A stretch of DNA of 32,739 nucleotides, from assembly GCA_013289175.1 (NCBI GenBank), contig JABDAN010000032.1:454-33192 (forward strand), in the 5' to 3' direction. The stretch comes from Bacteroidota bacterium. Lineage in GTDB: Bacteria; Bacteroidota; Bacteroidia; Chitinophagales; Chitinophagaceae. The notes beneath the pieces are model-generated. The model saw nothing but the letters and a program-made list of their open reading frames with translations, was not told where the DNA came from and searched no databases. Numbering within the stretch: the first letter of the stretch is position 1; every line of letters starts with the position of its first letter. The position numbers were made by a program, and so were the translations under genes. Positions 24,029-31,353 of this stretch are shown here, one piece after another.

Positions 24029-24916
24029 TCACTTTAATTTTTCGTTGAAAAAATCCATGGTGCGTTTCCAGGCGAGTTCTGCGGCTGCTTTATCATATCG
24101 AGGCGTCGTATCATTATGAAATCCATGGTTTACACCAGGATAAATATAAACCGTATACTCTTTTTTTTGTTCCTTGAGTGCCAATTCATAAGCTGGCCAT
24201 CCCTCATTTACGTGGGTATCCAGGCCCGCATAATGCAAAAGCAATGGAGCCTTGATTTTTGAAACATCATCCGCTCCGGGCTGGGTACCGTAAAATGGAA
24301 CAGCGGCGGACAAGTCCGTAATCCGGACGGCCATCATGTTGGCTACCCATCCACCAAAACAAAAACCGACCACCCCAATTTTTCCATTACACTCCGGAAG
24401 TCCTTTTAGGTATTCATATCCTGCAATAAAATCATCTAATATTTCATTTTTGTCACGCTTACTTTGCATGTCCCGGCCCTGGTCATCGTTTCCTGGATAA
24501 CCACCCAAAGGAGTCAGTGCATCAGGCGCAAGGGTTATAAATCCTGCCAGGGCTGCCCGACGCGCGACATCTTCAATATATGGATTCAGGCCCCTGTTTT
24601 CGTGAACGACGACAATGCCTCCCAGTTTTCCTTTTGCGTCGATGGGCATGGAAAGCAATGCCTTCATCTTTCCACCCCCCTTGGGAGACTGATAATATAT
24701 ATAAGAAGATTTTAAGCCGGGATCGTCTGGCATCACCTGCAACGAGCTGGCATAAGCTGGCATAAGAAAACTCATCAATGCAGTTACTGTAATGCCGCCC
24801 ACCGCATGAGCGGATAGTTTTTGTATGAACTCACGCCTTTCAATTCGACTGTGGGCATAATCGTCGTACAAATCGAAAACTTCCTGTTTGATGTCTTCTT
24901 TTCTTATTTCTTGCAT
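24029..24916 (-). CDS. Dienelactone-hydrolase-family protein with Tat-like export motif
   Basis: 295 residues from the ATG at 24916. The DLH triad is complete: Cys186 in [10 protein letters not shown], Asp233 in HYAGLDTHV and His264 in PGVNHGFH. The family hydrolyses dienelactones in chlorocatechol breakdown, but most Bacteroidota members have unknown ester substrates. The first 55 residues carry [11 protein letters not shown] with an Arg pair at 27-28, then a hydrophobic stretch [19 protein letters not shown], which resembles a twin-arginine signal with a long acidic N-region, so the enzyme may be exported folded. The frame is open up to 25009, but those 31 extra residues are untypical. It is convergent with the T9SS gene (10-base gap). 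Confidence 0.85.
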   Translation of the reverse strand: MQEIRKEDIKQEVFDLYDDYAHSRIERREFIQKLSAHAVGGITVTALMSFLMPAYASSLQVMPDDPGLKSSYIYYQSPKGGGKMKALLSMPIDAKGKLGGIVVVHENRGLNPYIEDVARRAALAGFITLAPDALTPLGGYPGNDDQGRDMQSKRDKNEILDDFIAGYEYLKGLPECNGKIGVVGFCFGGWVANMMAVRITDLSAAVPFYGTQPGADDVSKIKAPLLLHYAGLDTHVNEGWPAYELALKEQKKEYTVYIYPGVNHGFHNDTTPRYDKAAAELAWKRTMDFFNEKLK

Positions 24917-25169
24917 GGTTTCAATTTTTGATAAGATTCCCCTAAGATACACAGGGATTGTACGGCAATGTTTATACCATGGTTGCTCGGCGGGATGGTC
25001 GGGTTTCAAACTCCGAATGCTCCTGACCGGAAGTAGCGCTGGTTACTTAAATTTAAACGATAAATCGATTGTCTTGGTTGACCCCTGCGATTTCCCGCAA
25101 GACGGGTAGGCGTCGAATTTCATGATATTTTGCTGCAGCCCCCTGTCTGCCTTGGTCGGTAAATGATGG

Positions 25170-25691
25170 TCAGGACGTAATGTCCAATATGTTTTCCGTA
25201 ATTTCCATTCCCTCATCTGAGAAATGGACTGTTCTGATAAAGCCGCCATCTTTTATTCTGATAAACAGTTCTTCTTTTGCCAAATTGGTGAGTTTGGTAA
25301 CAACCATAATTTTGCAACCGGGAAATTTATTTAATACCGTGGATTTCAGGTTTCGATCCAAAGCATCGGCCAGATAATATTTTAAACAGTATTCAAAATT
25401 GCCGTTAATCTTGTAATATACCCTGACGGTAGAATCTCCTTCCTGGCCAATGGCGATAAAGTGATGTTTTTCCCGAAACCATTTCACATGGGTGGAAAAG
25501 GAAAAATTCGTAAGTAGATGCCTCGCAGCAGTTGTATTGATTTCATTTAATCGCAACAAGATACCCTTGTCTGTATCCGGTTGCTGAGCCTGTACCATGA
25601 GGCTTAACCCCGAAAACGCCACCAACAGAAAAAAATGGAGCAAAATCTGTCTAGAGGGTAGGAAGCGGCGCATACATTTGGCAGGCTTCAT
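25170..25691 (-). CDS. Small secreted protein, possibly PepSY-like
   Basis: About 173 residues from the ATG at 25691, which gives a basic N-terminus and a hydrophobic segment (LLHFFLLVAFSGLSLMVQAQ), so a signal peptide. The body reads ARHLLTNFSFSTHVKWFREK, then VRVYYKINGNFEYCLKYY and LKSTVLNKFPGCKIMVVTKLT. This alternation of 'VKW', a 'YY-xxG' turn and 'L...vL..f.G..I' resembles the PepSY-like/beta-lactamase-inhibitor-like secreted proteins common in Bacteroidota. The similarity is weak and no function is known. The frame extends to 25820 without a convincing start. The GT-C-like gene is divergent, about 200 bases away. Confidence 0.6.
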   Translation of the reverse strand: MKPAKCMRRFLPSRQILLHFFLLVAFSGLSLMVQAQQPDTDKGILLRLNEINTTAARHLLTNFSFSTHVKWFREKHHFIAIGQEGDSTVRVYYKINGNFEYCLKYYLADALDRNLKSTVLNKFPGCKIMVVTKLTNLAKEELFIRIKDGGFIRTVHFSDEGMEITENILDITS

Positions 25692-25897
25692 GGTGTATTT
25701 ATTAATTAATGAAAAGTTAACATTAAATTCATCATTAAGACACATTAATTTCGGAATGCAGGGGCTGCCCCTTGGAATTAAGCCGGATAAAGAATCTTCC
25801 AGCAAAATTTTTGGGCGCATTAATTGCTTTGTAGGGAACAGGGGCGACGGCTCCTCACGCTTAGCTCGCTTTCAAAAATTTATAACCCATCCTCTCT

Positions 25898-27517
25898 ATG
25901 TCAGAAAAACTTTCACGGTCTGGACAATCACCGGGTTATAAAATATATGTCCAACGGCTCTTGGAGGTCCTCGTCGATAGGCCTTACCGGTTTATCCTGG
26001 AAAATGTCATAAAAGGCCATCTGAGTAAATGGTTGGTATATGCGGTATACGGCTTAGCGGTTGCTTATCTGGTATTTTTAGCCTCTTCCATACAGCCTGA
26101 TATATTTTATTCAGGAGACGCTGGGCTGAAATTCATTATCGTAAAACAGATTCATTCTGGAGAAGGATTTAAATATTTGACCTTGCACCAACCTGCGTGG
26201 GTACAGGAGATATGGAATAAAGGATTTTTCCCTTTGAACAAGCCGTTTCTTTATCCCTCACCCCAGGGCTATCTATTTTCATTTCCCCCTGCCTTTGAGG
26301 TAGTCAGTGCTTTTTTTTATGGTAAATTGGGTAATGCGGGTTTATATGTCATCCCGATCGCCAGTACGCTTTTATTGTGGATATGGGTAGGCGTTTTGTT
26401 GTACAAATCTGGAACGAGCCTGAATAAAATTGCACTGGCTATTTTCATACTTGTTTTTTGCTCACCCCTTACGATTTATGGTGCAACCTATTGGGAGCAT
26501 ATGCCTATGGTCTTGCTTTTATTCAGCGGCATTGCCTTTATAGTAAATCCACCTGAAAATGCATGGATCGGGGCGGTCATGGGAGCAATCTGCGGACTGG
26601 CCGTTTGGTTAAGACCCGAAGCCCTGTCAATGAATATATTCTATGCTTTGACAATTGTTTTTTCGAATTACAAAGAAAAGCAATCCTCTAAGCGCGGATT
26701 TCTAATCATGTTATTGGCCATCACCCTGGTGTTTTTTGCATTCAACAAGGAAGTGTATGGCTCATTTTTTGGGTTACATGGGTACCAGATATTTCAGGAC
26801 CATACGTTTTGGTATAAAATATTAAGAGGATTCAAATTCGGATGGGTATTGAATTGGATGTTGGTCCAGATTTTTCCCTTTTGCCTCCTTATTGTTTTTA
26901 TCCTGTATAGATGGGTTATACATCACAAAGCACCTGACCGGGTTATCCAGAACCTGCTCCTTTCCACGATGGCTTTTAGTATACTGACCCCGGCATTCTT
27001 CCCCAATGCCGGTGGTGGACAGTGGGGTCCGCGGTATTTTCTCCCTCTTATACCCCCTATGGTCGTCATACTGGCACTAACCGATGAAAGAACCATTACC
27101 AAGGCAATAAAACGCAGCGTGTGGGGGTACTACGGCCTGATGCTCGCTCTTATAATATATAGTTTATATCTGAATGTTTTTATCGGTGGCCAAATTAAAT
27201 TGCGCGAAAGATATTCTGATCGGATAACACCCGCATTAAATTATGTCAAACAGCAAAAAGAACAAGTAATCGTGGTAAACTCGGATTTTATTCCAATGGA
27301 AATGGGGGCAATCTTCAATGAAAAGAATTTCTTTCTGGCCGAAAACAATCGGGAGCTCAATGAACTGATCCCGCTGTTAAAACAACAAGGTCAGGAACGA
27401 TTTTTGTATATAAGTGATAAAGATGAAACCCCAGGTCCTCCCAATCTTTTATTAACTTCCCAGACTGGATATGTGAAAAAGGGGATCTATTTTATTACAG
27501 AGTACACCATTGAGTAG
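25898..27517 (+). CDS. Polytopic membrane protein, GT-C-type glycosyltransferase-like
   Basis: 539 residues with about ten hydrophobic helices between 45 and 445, then a soluble tail of about 90 residues. An acidic residue in the first outer loop, Asp74 in FYSGDAGLKFIIV, sits where GT-C enzymes keep a catalytic Asp, and the loop has conserved aromatic and Pro residues. A later loop, PNAGGGQWGPRYFLPLIPP, ending in a Tyr-Phe-Leu-Pro stretch, is frequent in dolichol- or polyprenyl-phosphate-sugar using membrane transferases (the 'WGxRYLxPxxP' pattern). The donor would be a lipid-linked sugar and the acceptor a cell-envelope glycan, which is inference. It stands alone on this strand. Confidence 0.68.
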   Translation: MSEKLSRSGQSPGYKIYVQRLLEVLVDRPYRFILENVIKGHLSKWLVYAVYGLAVAYLVFLASSIQPDIFYSGDAGLKFIIVKQIHSGEGFKYLTLHQPAWVQEIWNKGFFPLNKPFLYPSPQGYLFSFPPAFEVVSAFFYGKLGNAGLYVIPIASTLLLWIWVGVLLYKSGTSLNKIALAIFILVFCSPLTIYGATYWEHMPMVLLLFSGIAFIVNPPENAWIGAVMGAICGLAVWLRPEALSMNIFYALTIVFSNYKEKQSSKRGFLIMLLAITLVFFAFNKEVYGSFFGLHGYQIFQDHTFWYKILRGFKFGWVLNWMLVQIFPFCLLIVFILYRWVIHHKAPDRVIQNLLLSTMAFSILTPAFFPNAGGGQWGPRYFLPLIPPMVVILALTDERTITKAIKRSVWGYYGLMLALIIYSLYLNVFIGGQIKLRERYSDRITPALNYVKQQKEQVIVVNSDFIPMEMGAIFNEKNFFLAENNRELNELIPLLKQQGQERFLYISDKDETPGPPNLLLTSQTGYVKKGIYFITEYTIE

Positions 27518-27648
27518 AGTAATTTGTTTGAACGGGTCGTCCATTGTCGGTAGAAAGCAAAGGAATCTGTCTATATTTCTACTTGAGGTAAAATATCCTA
27601 CCAACATGTCCGATAATCTGATTACCTGACCAGGGACGTTTAAAAAAC

Positions 27649-27816
27649 TTAGATAAGCAAAAGCTGGGTGCGGGCAATCGTGAAGGAAATCTTGGCGCTG
27701 CCGTCAAGGGCTTTGGAATTGCCCTCTAACCTGGACCAGTCGAACCAAGTAGGTTTAAGGAGGGTACCTCCCAGAAAAGGTGGTTCAGGAGCCTCTGGGC
27801 TTGGGTTCCGTGGAGA
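27649..27816 (-). pseudogene. Coding-like fragment C, no start codon
   Basis: A 55-codon open stretch between stops with no ATG, reading EAPEPPFLGGTLLKPTWFDW, then SRLEGNSKALDGSAKISFTI and ARTQLLLI before its stop. The composition is protein-like, but no family is recognised. It is probably a remnant or part of an interspersed repeat. Confidence 0.3.
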
Positions 27817-27935
27817 TTAGGGTTTATGGGTAACCGTTATGGTGTGAAAAACTCACCTTCTTCAAGTCTTTGGTAAAACCAGGATAATTTATAGCGATGG
27901 TAATTAAAATTTGTCTTATTTTAATGTTTTCATAG

Positions 27936-27976
27936 GATAAGGTTTAATGGTTAATGGTATTTGATTGGTGCAGCCT
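27936..27976. repeat. Direct repeat copy 1
   Basis: A 41-base copy starting GATAAGGTTTAATGGTT. It differs from the copy at 28280-28316 by one substitution and two small gaps (1 and 3 bases). Both copies encode Ile-Lys-Pro-Tyr in the same minus-strand frame. Confidence 0.7.
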
Positions 27977-27999
27977 CCCTTAAATAAGGAGGCTTTTTT
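27973..27999 (+). terminator. Rho-independent terminator-like hairpin
   Basis: GCCTCC at 27973-27978 pairs with GGAGGC at 27988-27993, followed by six T. It lies 455 bases after the GT-C-like gene, with no complete plus-strand gene just before it, so it may end a long 3' region or an unrecognised transcript. It also overlaps the coding-like fragment on the other strand, so it could be chance. Confidence 0.45.
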
Positions 28000-28196
28000 G
28001 GGAATATCAATGTAAGTAGTGCCATCTTGGGTTTGTTCTACCAATCCAACCCACCCCAATAGAGAGCAGTTATTCTTTACTTTTTCGTTGTTATTTAAAA
28101 GCAGATGAAACCTTGTTATGCTTTCAGGGGAGAAGAAAGCAATGGCTTGTCGCTGAATAGGTTACTCCCGCGCAAAAACTTAGAGTATGACAACAA

Positions 28197-28439
28197 TCAA
28201 TTGAATCTAACCAGGCGATGGCGACCCACCGCCGTCAAGTCTGACTTTCCGGCGGATGGGTCACTGAATACCTTATTCCGATAAGGTTTAATGGTTATGG
28301 TATTTGGGTGCGGCCTGTCCCAGCGCTCCTGATCATTTTCATCCCTGTTAGAGGACTTTTTCAGAAAGGGCCTCGCTTTCGCCTGGTCCTTTAAATGACC
28401 GACATAAACATCACTAAATTTGTGATGGGAAACCAGCAT
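28197..28439 (-). pseudogene. Coding-like fragment A, 80-codon frame with ATG
   Basis: Starts MLVSHHKFSDVYVGHLKDQA, continues through a charged stretch (KKSSNRDENDQERWDRP) and the repeated ITIKPY, and ends AVGRHRLVRFN. It could be a real small protein or the 5' part of a broken longer gene continuing into fragments B and C. No family is recognised. Confidence 0.3.
28280..28316. repeat. Direct repeat copy 2
   Basis: A 37-base copy starting GATAAGGTTTAATGGTT, 304 bases from the end of copy 1. The first 17 bases are identical between copies; the rest agrees apart from two small gaps and one substitution. Confidence 0.7.
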
Positions 28440-28524
28440 TTTTGTATGGTTTTATAGCACGATTGTACTAAATTATTGCCTGGCCAAGGGGCATTATCTA
28501 TTTTTAACCATCAAACGAAACTAC

Positions 28525-29484
28525 TTGGGAAGAAGGAATCTGATTCATAAAATAGATCTAACTCCGCCAAAACAACTGCAGACTTTGATTGAGAACCGTC
28601 GTGTTTTCAATCTCAACAACTGCGAGCTCAACATCTACGAGAGCTATCAAAAGGCATTTGGGGTACCGTTGACTTTTAACGACTTGGTGATAACCAGCAT
28701 GGTCACCGGCAAAAAAGTTATGCACCTGGCCAATCAACCAGACTTCGAATATTTGCCTGGCGAGACCGTGATATTGCCCGCCAAACAACCCATGGTCATT
28801 GACTTCCCCGAGTCCACCCACAGCAAACCGACTCAATGCATCGCGCTGACGGTGAATTCCGAATATGTCCAGGATACCATGCAATATCTCAATACCTGTT
28901 ACAACAGCGGCAACGACGATGGGCACAGTTGGAATATTGATTTCAGTCAGTATCATTTCTCAAACGATACGGAAATTGCAGAGACCATCAACAAGATCAT
29001 TCGCAATTGCAGCAGCGGAGACAAAGCAAAAAATATTTATGCTGATTTGAGTTTGAAGGAATTACTTATCCGACTCGTACAGAGCCAATACCTGAAGCGG
29101 GTGGAATTGGATAAAAATGATAAAAGGAATTACAGCCGTCAGCATTTTCTGCTTGATTATATTCACGGACACTTGACGGAAAAGTTGGGTGTAGATGCAC
29201 TTTCACGCAAAGCTTATATGAGTCGCAACGAATTTTTCAAGTGGTTCAGGCTGCAGTTTGGAATTTCTCCCTTGGAATACATCAACCGTGAACGCATCAA
29301 ACTCGCCAAACAGCTGTTGGGCAATCAAAATACAACCGTGACGGAGACAGCCTATCAGTGCGGATTTACTGATGTCAACTATTTTGTCCGTCTTTTCAAA
29401 AAATCAGAAGGCATTACACCCGGCACTTTTAAAGACTTCGTGCTGAGGGGTTCGGTGATCCAAGGCCTTCGGGTTGAGCCATGA
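28525..29484 (+). CDS. AraC-family transcriptional regulator
   Basis: 319 residues, cytoplasmic. Residues ~25-190 form the N-terminal AraC_N/cupin-like sensing domain (text FEYLPGETVILPAKQPMVID). Residues ~205-305 hold the paired helix-turn-helix: LTEKLGVDALSRKAYMSRNE FFKWF-type first HTH (about 217-243) and VTETAYQCGFTDVNYFVRLF (272-291) second HTH, ending with the usual GITPGTFKDF. The only plausible start is TTG at 28525; no ATG is in frame before residue 59, and the upstream frame stays open without an ATG or a GTG. Its target genes are unknown; it neighbours the degraded region and is convergent with the haloperoxidase gene, with a strong terminator between. Confidence 0.85.
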   Translation: MGRRNLIHKIDLTPPKQLQTLIENRRVFNLNNCELNIYESYQKAFGVPLTFNDLVITSMVTGKKVMHLANQPDFEYLPGETVILPAKQPMVIDFPESTHSKPTQCIALTVNSEYVQDTMQYLNTCYNSGNDDGHSWNIDFSQYHFSNDTEIAETINKIIRNCSSGDKAKNIYADLSLKELLIRLVQSQYLKRVELDKNDKRNYSRQHFLLDYIHGHLTEKLGVDALSRKAYMSRNEFFKWFRLQFGISPLEYINRERIKLAKQLLGNQNTTVTETAYQCGFTDVNYFVRLFKKSEGITPGTFKDFVLRGSVIQGLRVEP

Positions 29485-29573
29485 TGGCTTCTGCTGTCAG
29501 CAGAATATGATCACTTTATGGGGTAATAACCAGTTATTCATTCCTTAAAAACATACCTACGTTTAAAAATAGT

Positions 29574-29610
29574 AAAGCCACCCGGTAACAAAATTGTTCC
29601 GGGTGGCTTT
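29574..29610. terminator. Strong bidirectional terminator
   Basis: AAAGCCACCCGG pairs fully with CCGGGTGGCTTT, and the inner AACAA/TTGTT can also pair. A-rich on one side and T-rich on the other, it lies exactly between two convergent genes (AraC and haloperoxidase). A further 7-bp hairpin, TTCTGCT/AGCAGAA, follows the AraC stop at 29489-29505. Confidence 0.88.
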
Positions 29611-29627
29611 GTTTCAACGGCTTTCAG

Positions 29628-30974
29628 TTATTTATCGAAATCTGAAAAAGGAAACAGGCCATTGACAATATTGGAGCCGACCGTAGTCCCCTGCTTTAGA
29701 CCGGTATTAATGGAAGGCTGGTAGTGTATTCCACCATAAAATCTAGAATTACCGGCATCCAAGGCAATATCATGGAAGGAGTTGTAGGTACGGGTGGGGA
29801 AACCCAAATAGTCCCAGGTATGATCTGTGAAGGATCCGATATTCCCGAAAACAGCTGTCAACGCCACCGCGGCAGAAGAAGAAAGCACGGCATGAGCCGC
29901 CGGATATTCCGGATGGTTGGGTGTTGCAATATAGGGAGACCAGGTGGCATCCCCGATTACATTGCGGATATAGGTTATCGGCCTTACCTGGTTGTACACA
30001 TATTTGTAGTGAAAGACCGAGATCACGGCTTCATTCAAACATATTCCGGTCAGGGCATAAGCGAGGGCGGCTTTGTCCAGCCGACTATGCGTTTGACTGA
30101 TCACCTCCCGGGTAATATTCATCCAGTGACCCGGCGTAGAAACACCTGGCACGTCTCTCCAGAACAAAGCCATGTTCTTTTGGTCGGTGGTCAGAACTTT
30201 GGAGGCTTGATATAAATCATTGACCTGTTTATAAAAATCTGATGAAGGATCTTCAGAATAAACAATCGGTGCGCCTGGCGCGTCATTGTCCCCGCTGTTG
30301 GCGATGATGCGCCGGTCATTGCCCCAGAAAGGACCGGCGGGGGGCGTCGGTGAAGTCGGTACCCATAGACCAGGACCCACGGGAGGAGTATAGGGAAGGG
30401 CATTGTTTTGATTATAACTATCCGTAAGGGACCAGGCAAAAATGGCATCCGCAATCGATTTACCAAATGCCACTGAACGACTGATCGTTTCAGCATTTTC
30501 ACTACTAAAAGTCGCAGCAATAGCGTTTTCGAGTGAATCGATGGCGGCCAAATCAGTCGTATTCAAATTAGCCGTTGTAAAAAAATTCCTATTAAATTCA
30601 GCCAAAGAGGCATTTACACTGGCAGGCCAGATGTATTTTTTGAATTTGTCGGTTTCGGGTAAATCGCCCAAGCCATTGTATTTGTGCTTCCACGACAATA
30701 GTCCCGGATCTATGGATTCGAAGGCGCAAATCCCGGAATGAGCAAAGGGTCGCGCAAAAGCCCCATTTCCAATACCTGTGGCATCTTTATAAATACGTAC
30801 TTCCAGTGTCATCCATTTATCCAGAACATCAGAGGAATAAAAGGATGGGGCAATGCTTTCCGAAAAACGACCGTCCGATTTTCGGCAGGCTGTAAAACTT
30901 CCAACCATCAACATGGCAATTAAAGTGATTCGAAATAGTTGCCGGTTGTTCAATAAGGCTAAAAAATGTCTCAT
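29628..30974 (-). CDS. Vanadium-dependent haloperoxidase/PAP2-superfamily lipoprotein
   Basis: 448 residues. A lipoprotein signal ends at Cys30 (GSFTAC), so it is likely lipid-anchored in the envelope. The vanadate/phosphate-binding pattern is present: Lys324 and Arg331-Pro332 in KYVYNQVRP (Lys-6x-Arg-Pro), the second motif PEYPAAHAVLSSS with His361 (family 'PSGH'), and Ser410-Arg411 with His417 in SRFYGGIHYQ. The Asp usually four residues after that last His is Ser421 here. The family oxidises halides with peroxide or, in the acid-phosphatase relatives, removes phosphate; many bacterial members have unknown substrates. A start at 30974 gives a good lipoprotein signal. It is divergent from the TPR sensor gene. 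Confidence 0.85.
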   Translation of the reverse strand: MRHFLALLNNRQLFRITLIAMLMVGSFTACRKSDGRFSESIAPSFYSSDVLDKWMTLEVRIYKDATGIGNGAFARPFAHSGICAFESIDPGLLSWKHKYNGLGDLPETDKFKKYIWPASVNASLAEFNRNFFTTANLNTTDLAAIDSLENAIAATFSSENAETISRSVAFGKSIADAIFAWSLTDSYNQNNALPYTPPVGPGLWVPTSPTPPAGPFWGNDRRIIANSGDNDAPGAPIVYSEDPSSDFYKQVNDLYQASKVLTTDQKNMALFWRDVPGVSTPGHWMNITREVISQTHSRLDKAALAYALTGICLNEAVISVFHYKYVYNQVRPITYIRNVIGDATWSPYIATPNHPEYPAAHAVLSSSAAVALTAVFGNIGSFTDHTWDYLGFPTRTYNSFHDIALDAGNSRFYGGIHYQPSINTGLKQGTTVGSNIVNGLFPFSDFDK

Positions 30975-31353
30975 AAATAAAGTTTAAAAGTGAATAAATG
31001 AGTATTTGATCTACGCTTGGTAAAAGGATTTGAATCGGTTATCGGTCACTTAACTGAGCGAATAAAATTATCCTCATCCATTTAAAAAAGGGAATACCAA
31101 TGAGTGTTTCGACCGATTATCAGGGTACTTTGCAGAAATGAGCAGGTATTTTGATTAACCTGCTTTTAATCTTTTCGTTGGGATGGTGGCCATGACTTGT
31201 TAAACTGCTCAGTAAATCCTGCAAATTACCCTCAGCCGATGCCAGCTACCCACTCACCCTTTCATATGTAGGCTGTTTGTACTACATTATCCAATATTTG
31301 GTTTGAATGACCCAACCACTAAATAAGATTAAATTTATCTGGGAAATTCCAGC
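30975..31353. other. Intergenic region with possible leader peptide and hairpin
   Basis: 379 bases between the divergent haloperoxidase and TPR genes. It holds a 13-codon frame (31100-31141) ending at a terminator-like hairpin (31141-31167), described separately. I see no well-spaced promoter pair; TTTG occurs near 31275 and TATTTGG near 31301, but the spacing is poor. Confidence 0.45.
31141..31167 (+). terminator. Terminator-like hairpin in the TPR gene leader
   Basis: AGCAGGT pairs with ACCTGCT (loop of ten bases), followed by TTTTAATCTTTTC. It lies about 190 bases before the TPR gene on its own strand with no complete gene upstream, so it could be an attenuator or the end of a short transcript. 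Confidence 0.4.

Larger units (their letters stand above)
27916..28161 (-). pseudogene. Coding-like fragment B, no start codon
   Basis: An 81-codon open stretch with no ATG before codon 77. It reads AIAFFSPESITRFHLLLNNN, then LLGWVGLVEQTQDGTTYIDI, then PKKASLFKGGCTNQIPLTIK and ends PYPMKTLK. This is well-behaved protein-like text, so a truncated gene is likely. Its last part is shared with fragment A through the direct repeat. No family is recognised. Confidence 0.35.
27518..28524. other. About 1 kb without an intact gene; degraded region
   Basis: Between the GT-C-like gene and the AraC gene no intact gene is evident. The minus strand holds three successive frames with protein-like composition (28439-28197, 28161-27916, 27816-27649), two of which lack a normal start codon. 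A 37-41 bp near-identical direct repeat occurs at 27936-27976 and 28280-28316. A terminator-like hairpin lies at 27973-27999. No transposase or integrase remnant was recognised. Confidence 0.6.

Noticed and set aside
27661-27960. A structured RNA (group II intron remnant, 6S or similar) in the gene-poor region
   Set aside because: GT-rich text and pairing segments attracted attention, but no domain V, GUGYG start with matching 3' end, or known RNA core was found. The minus-strand coding-like frames explain the composition better.
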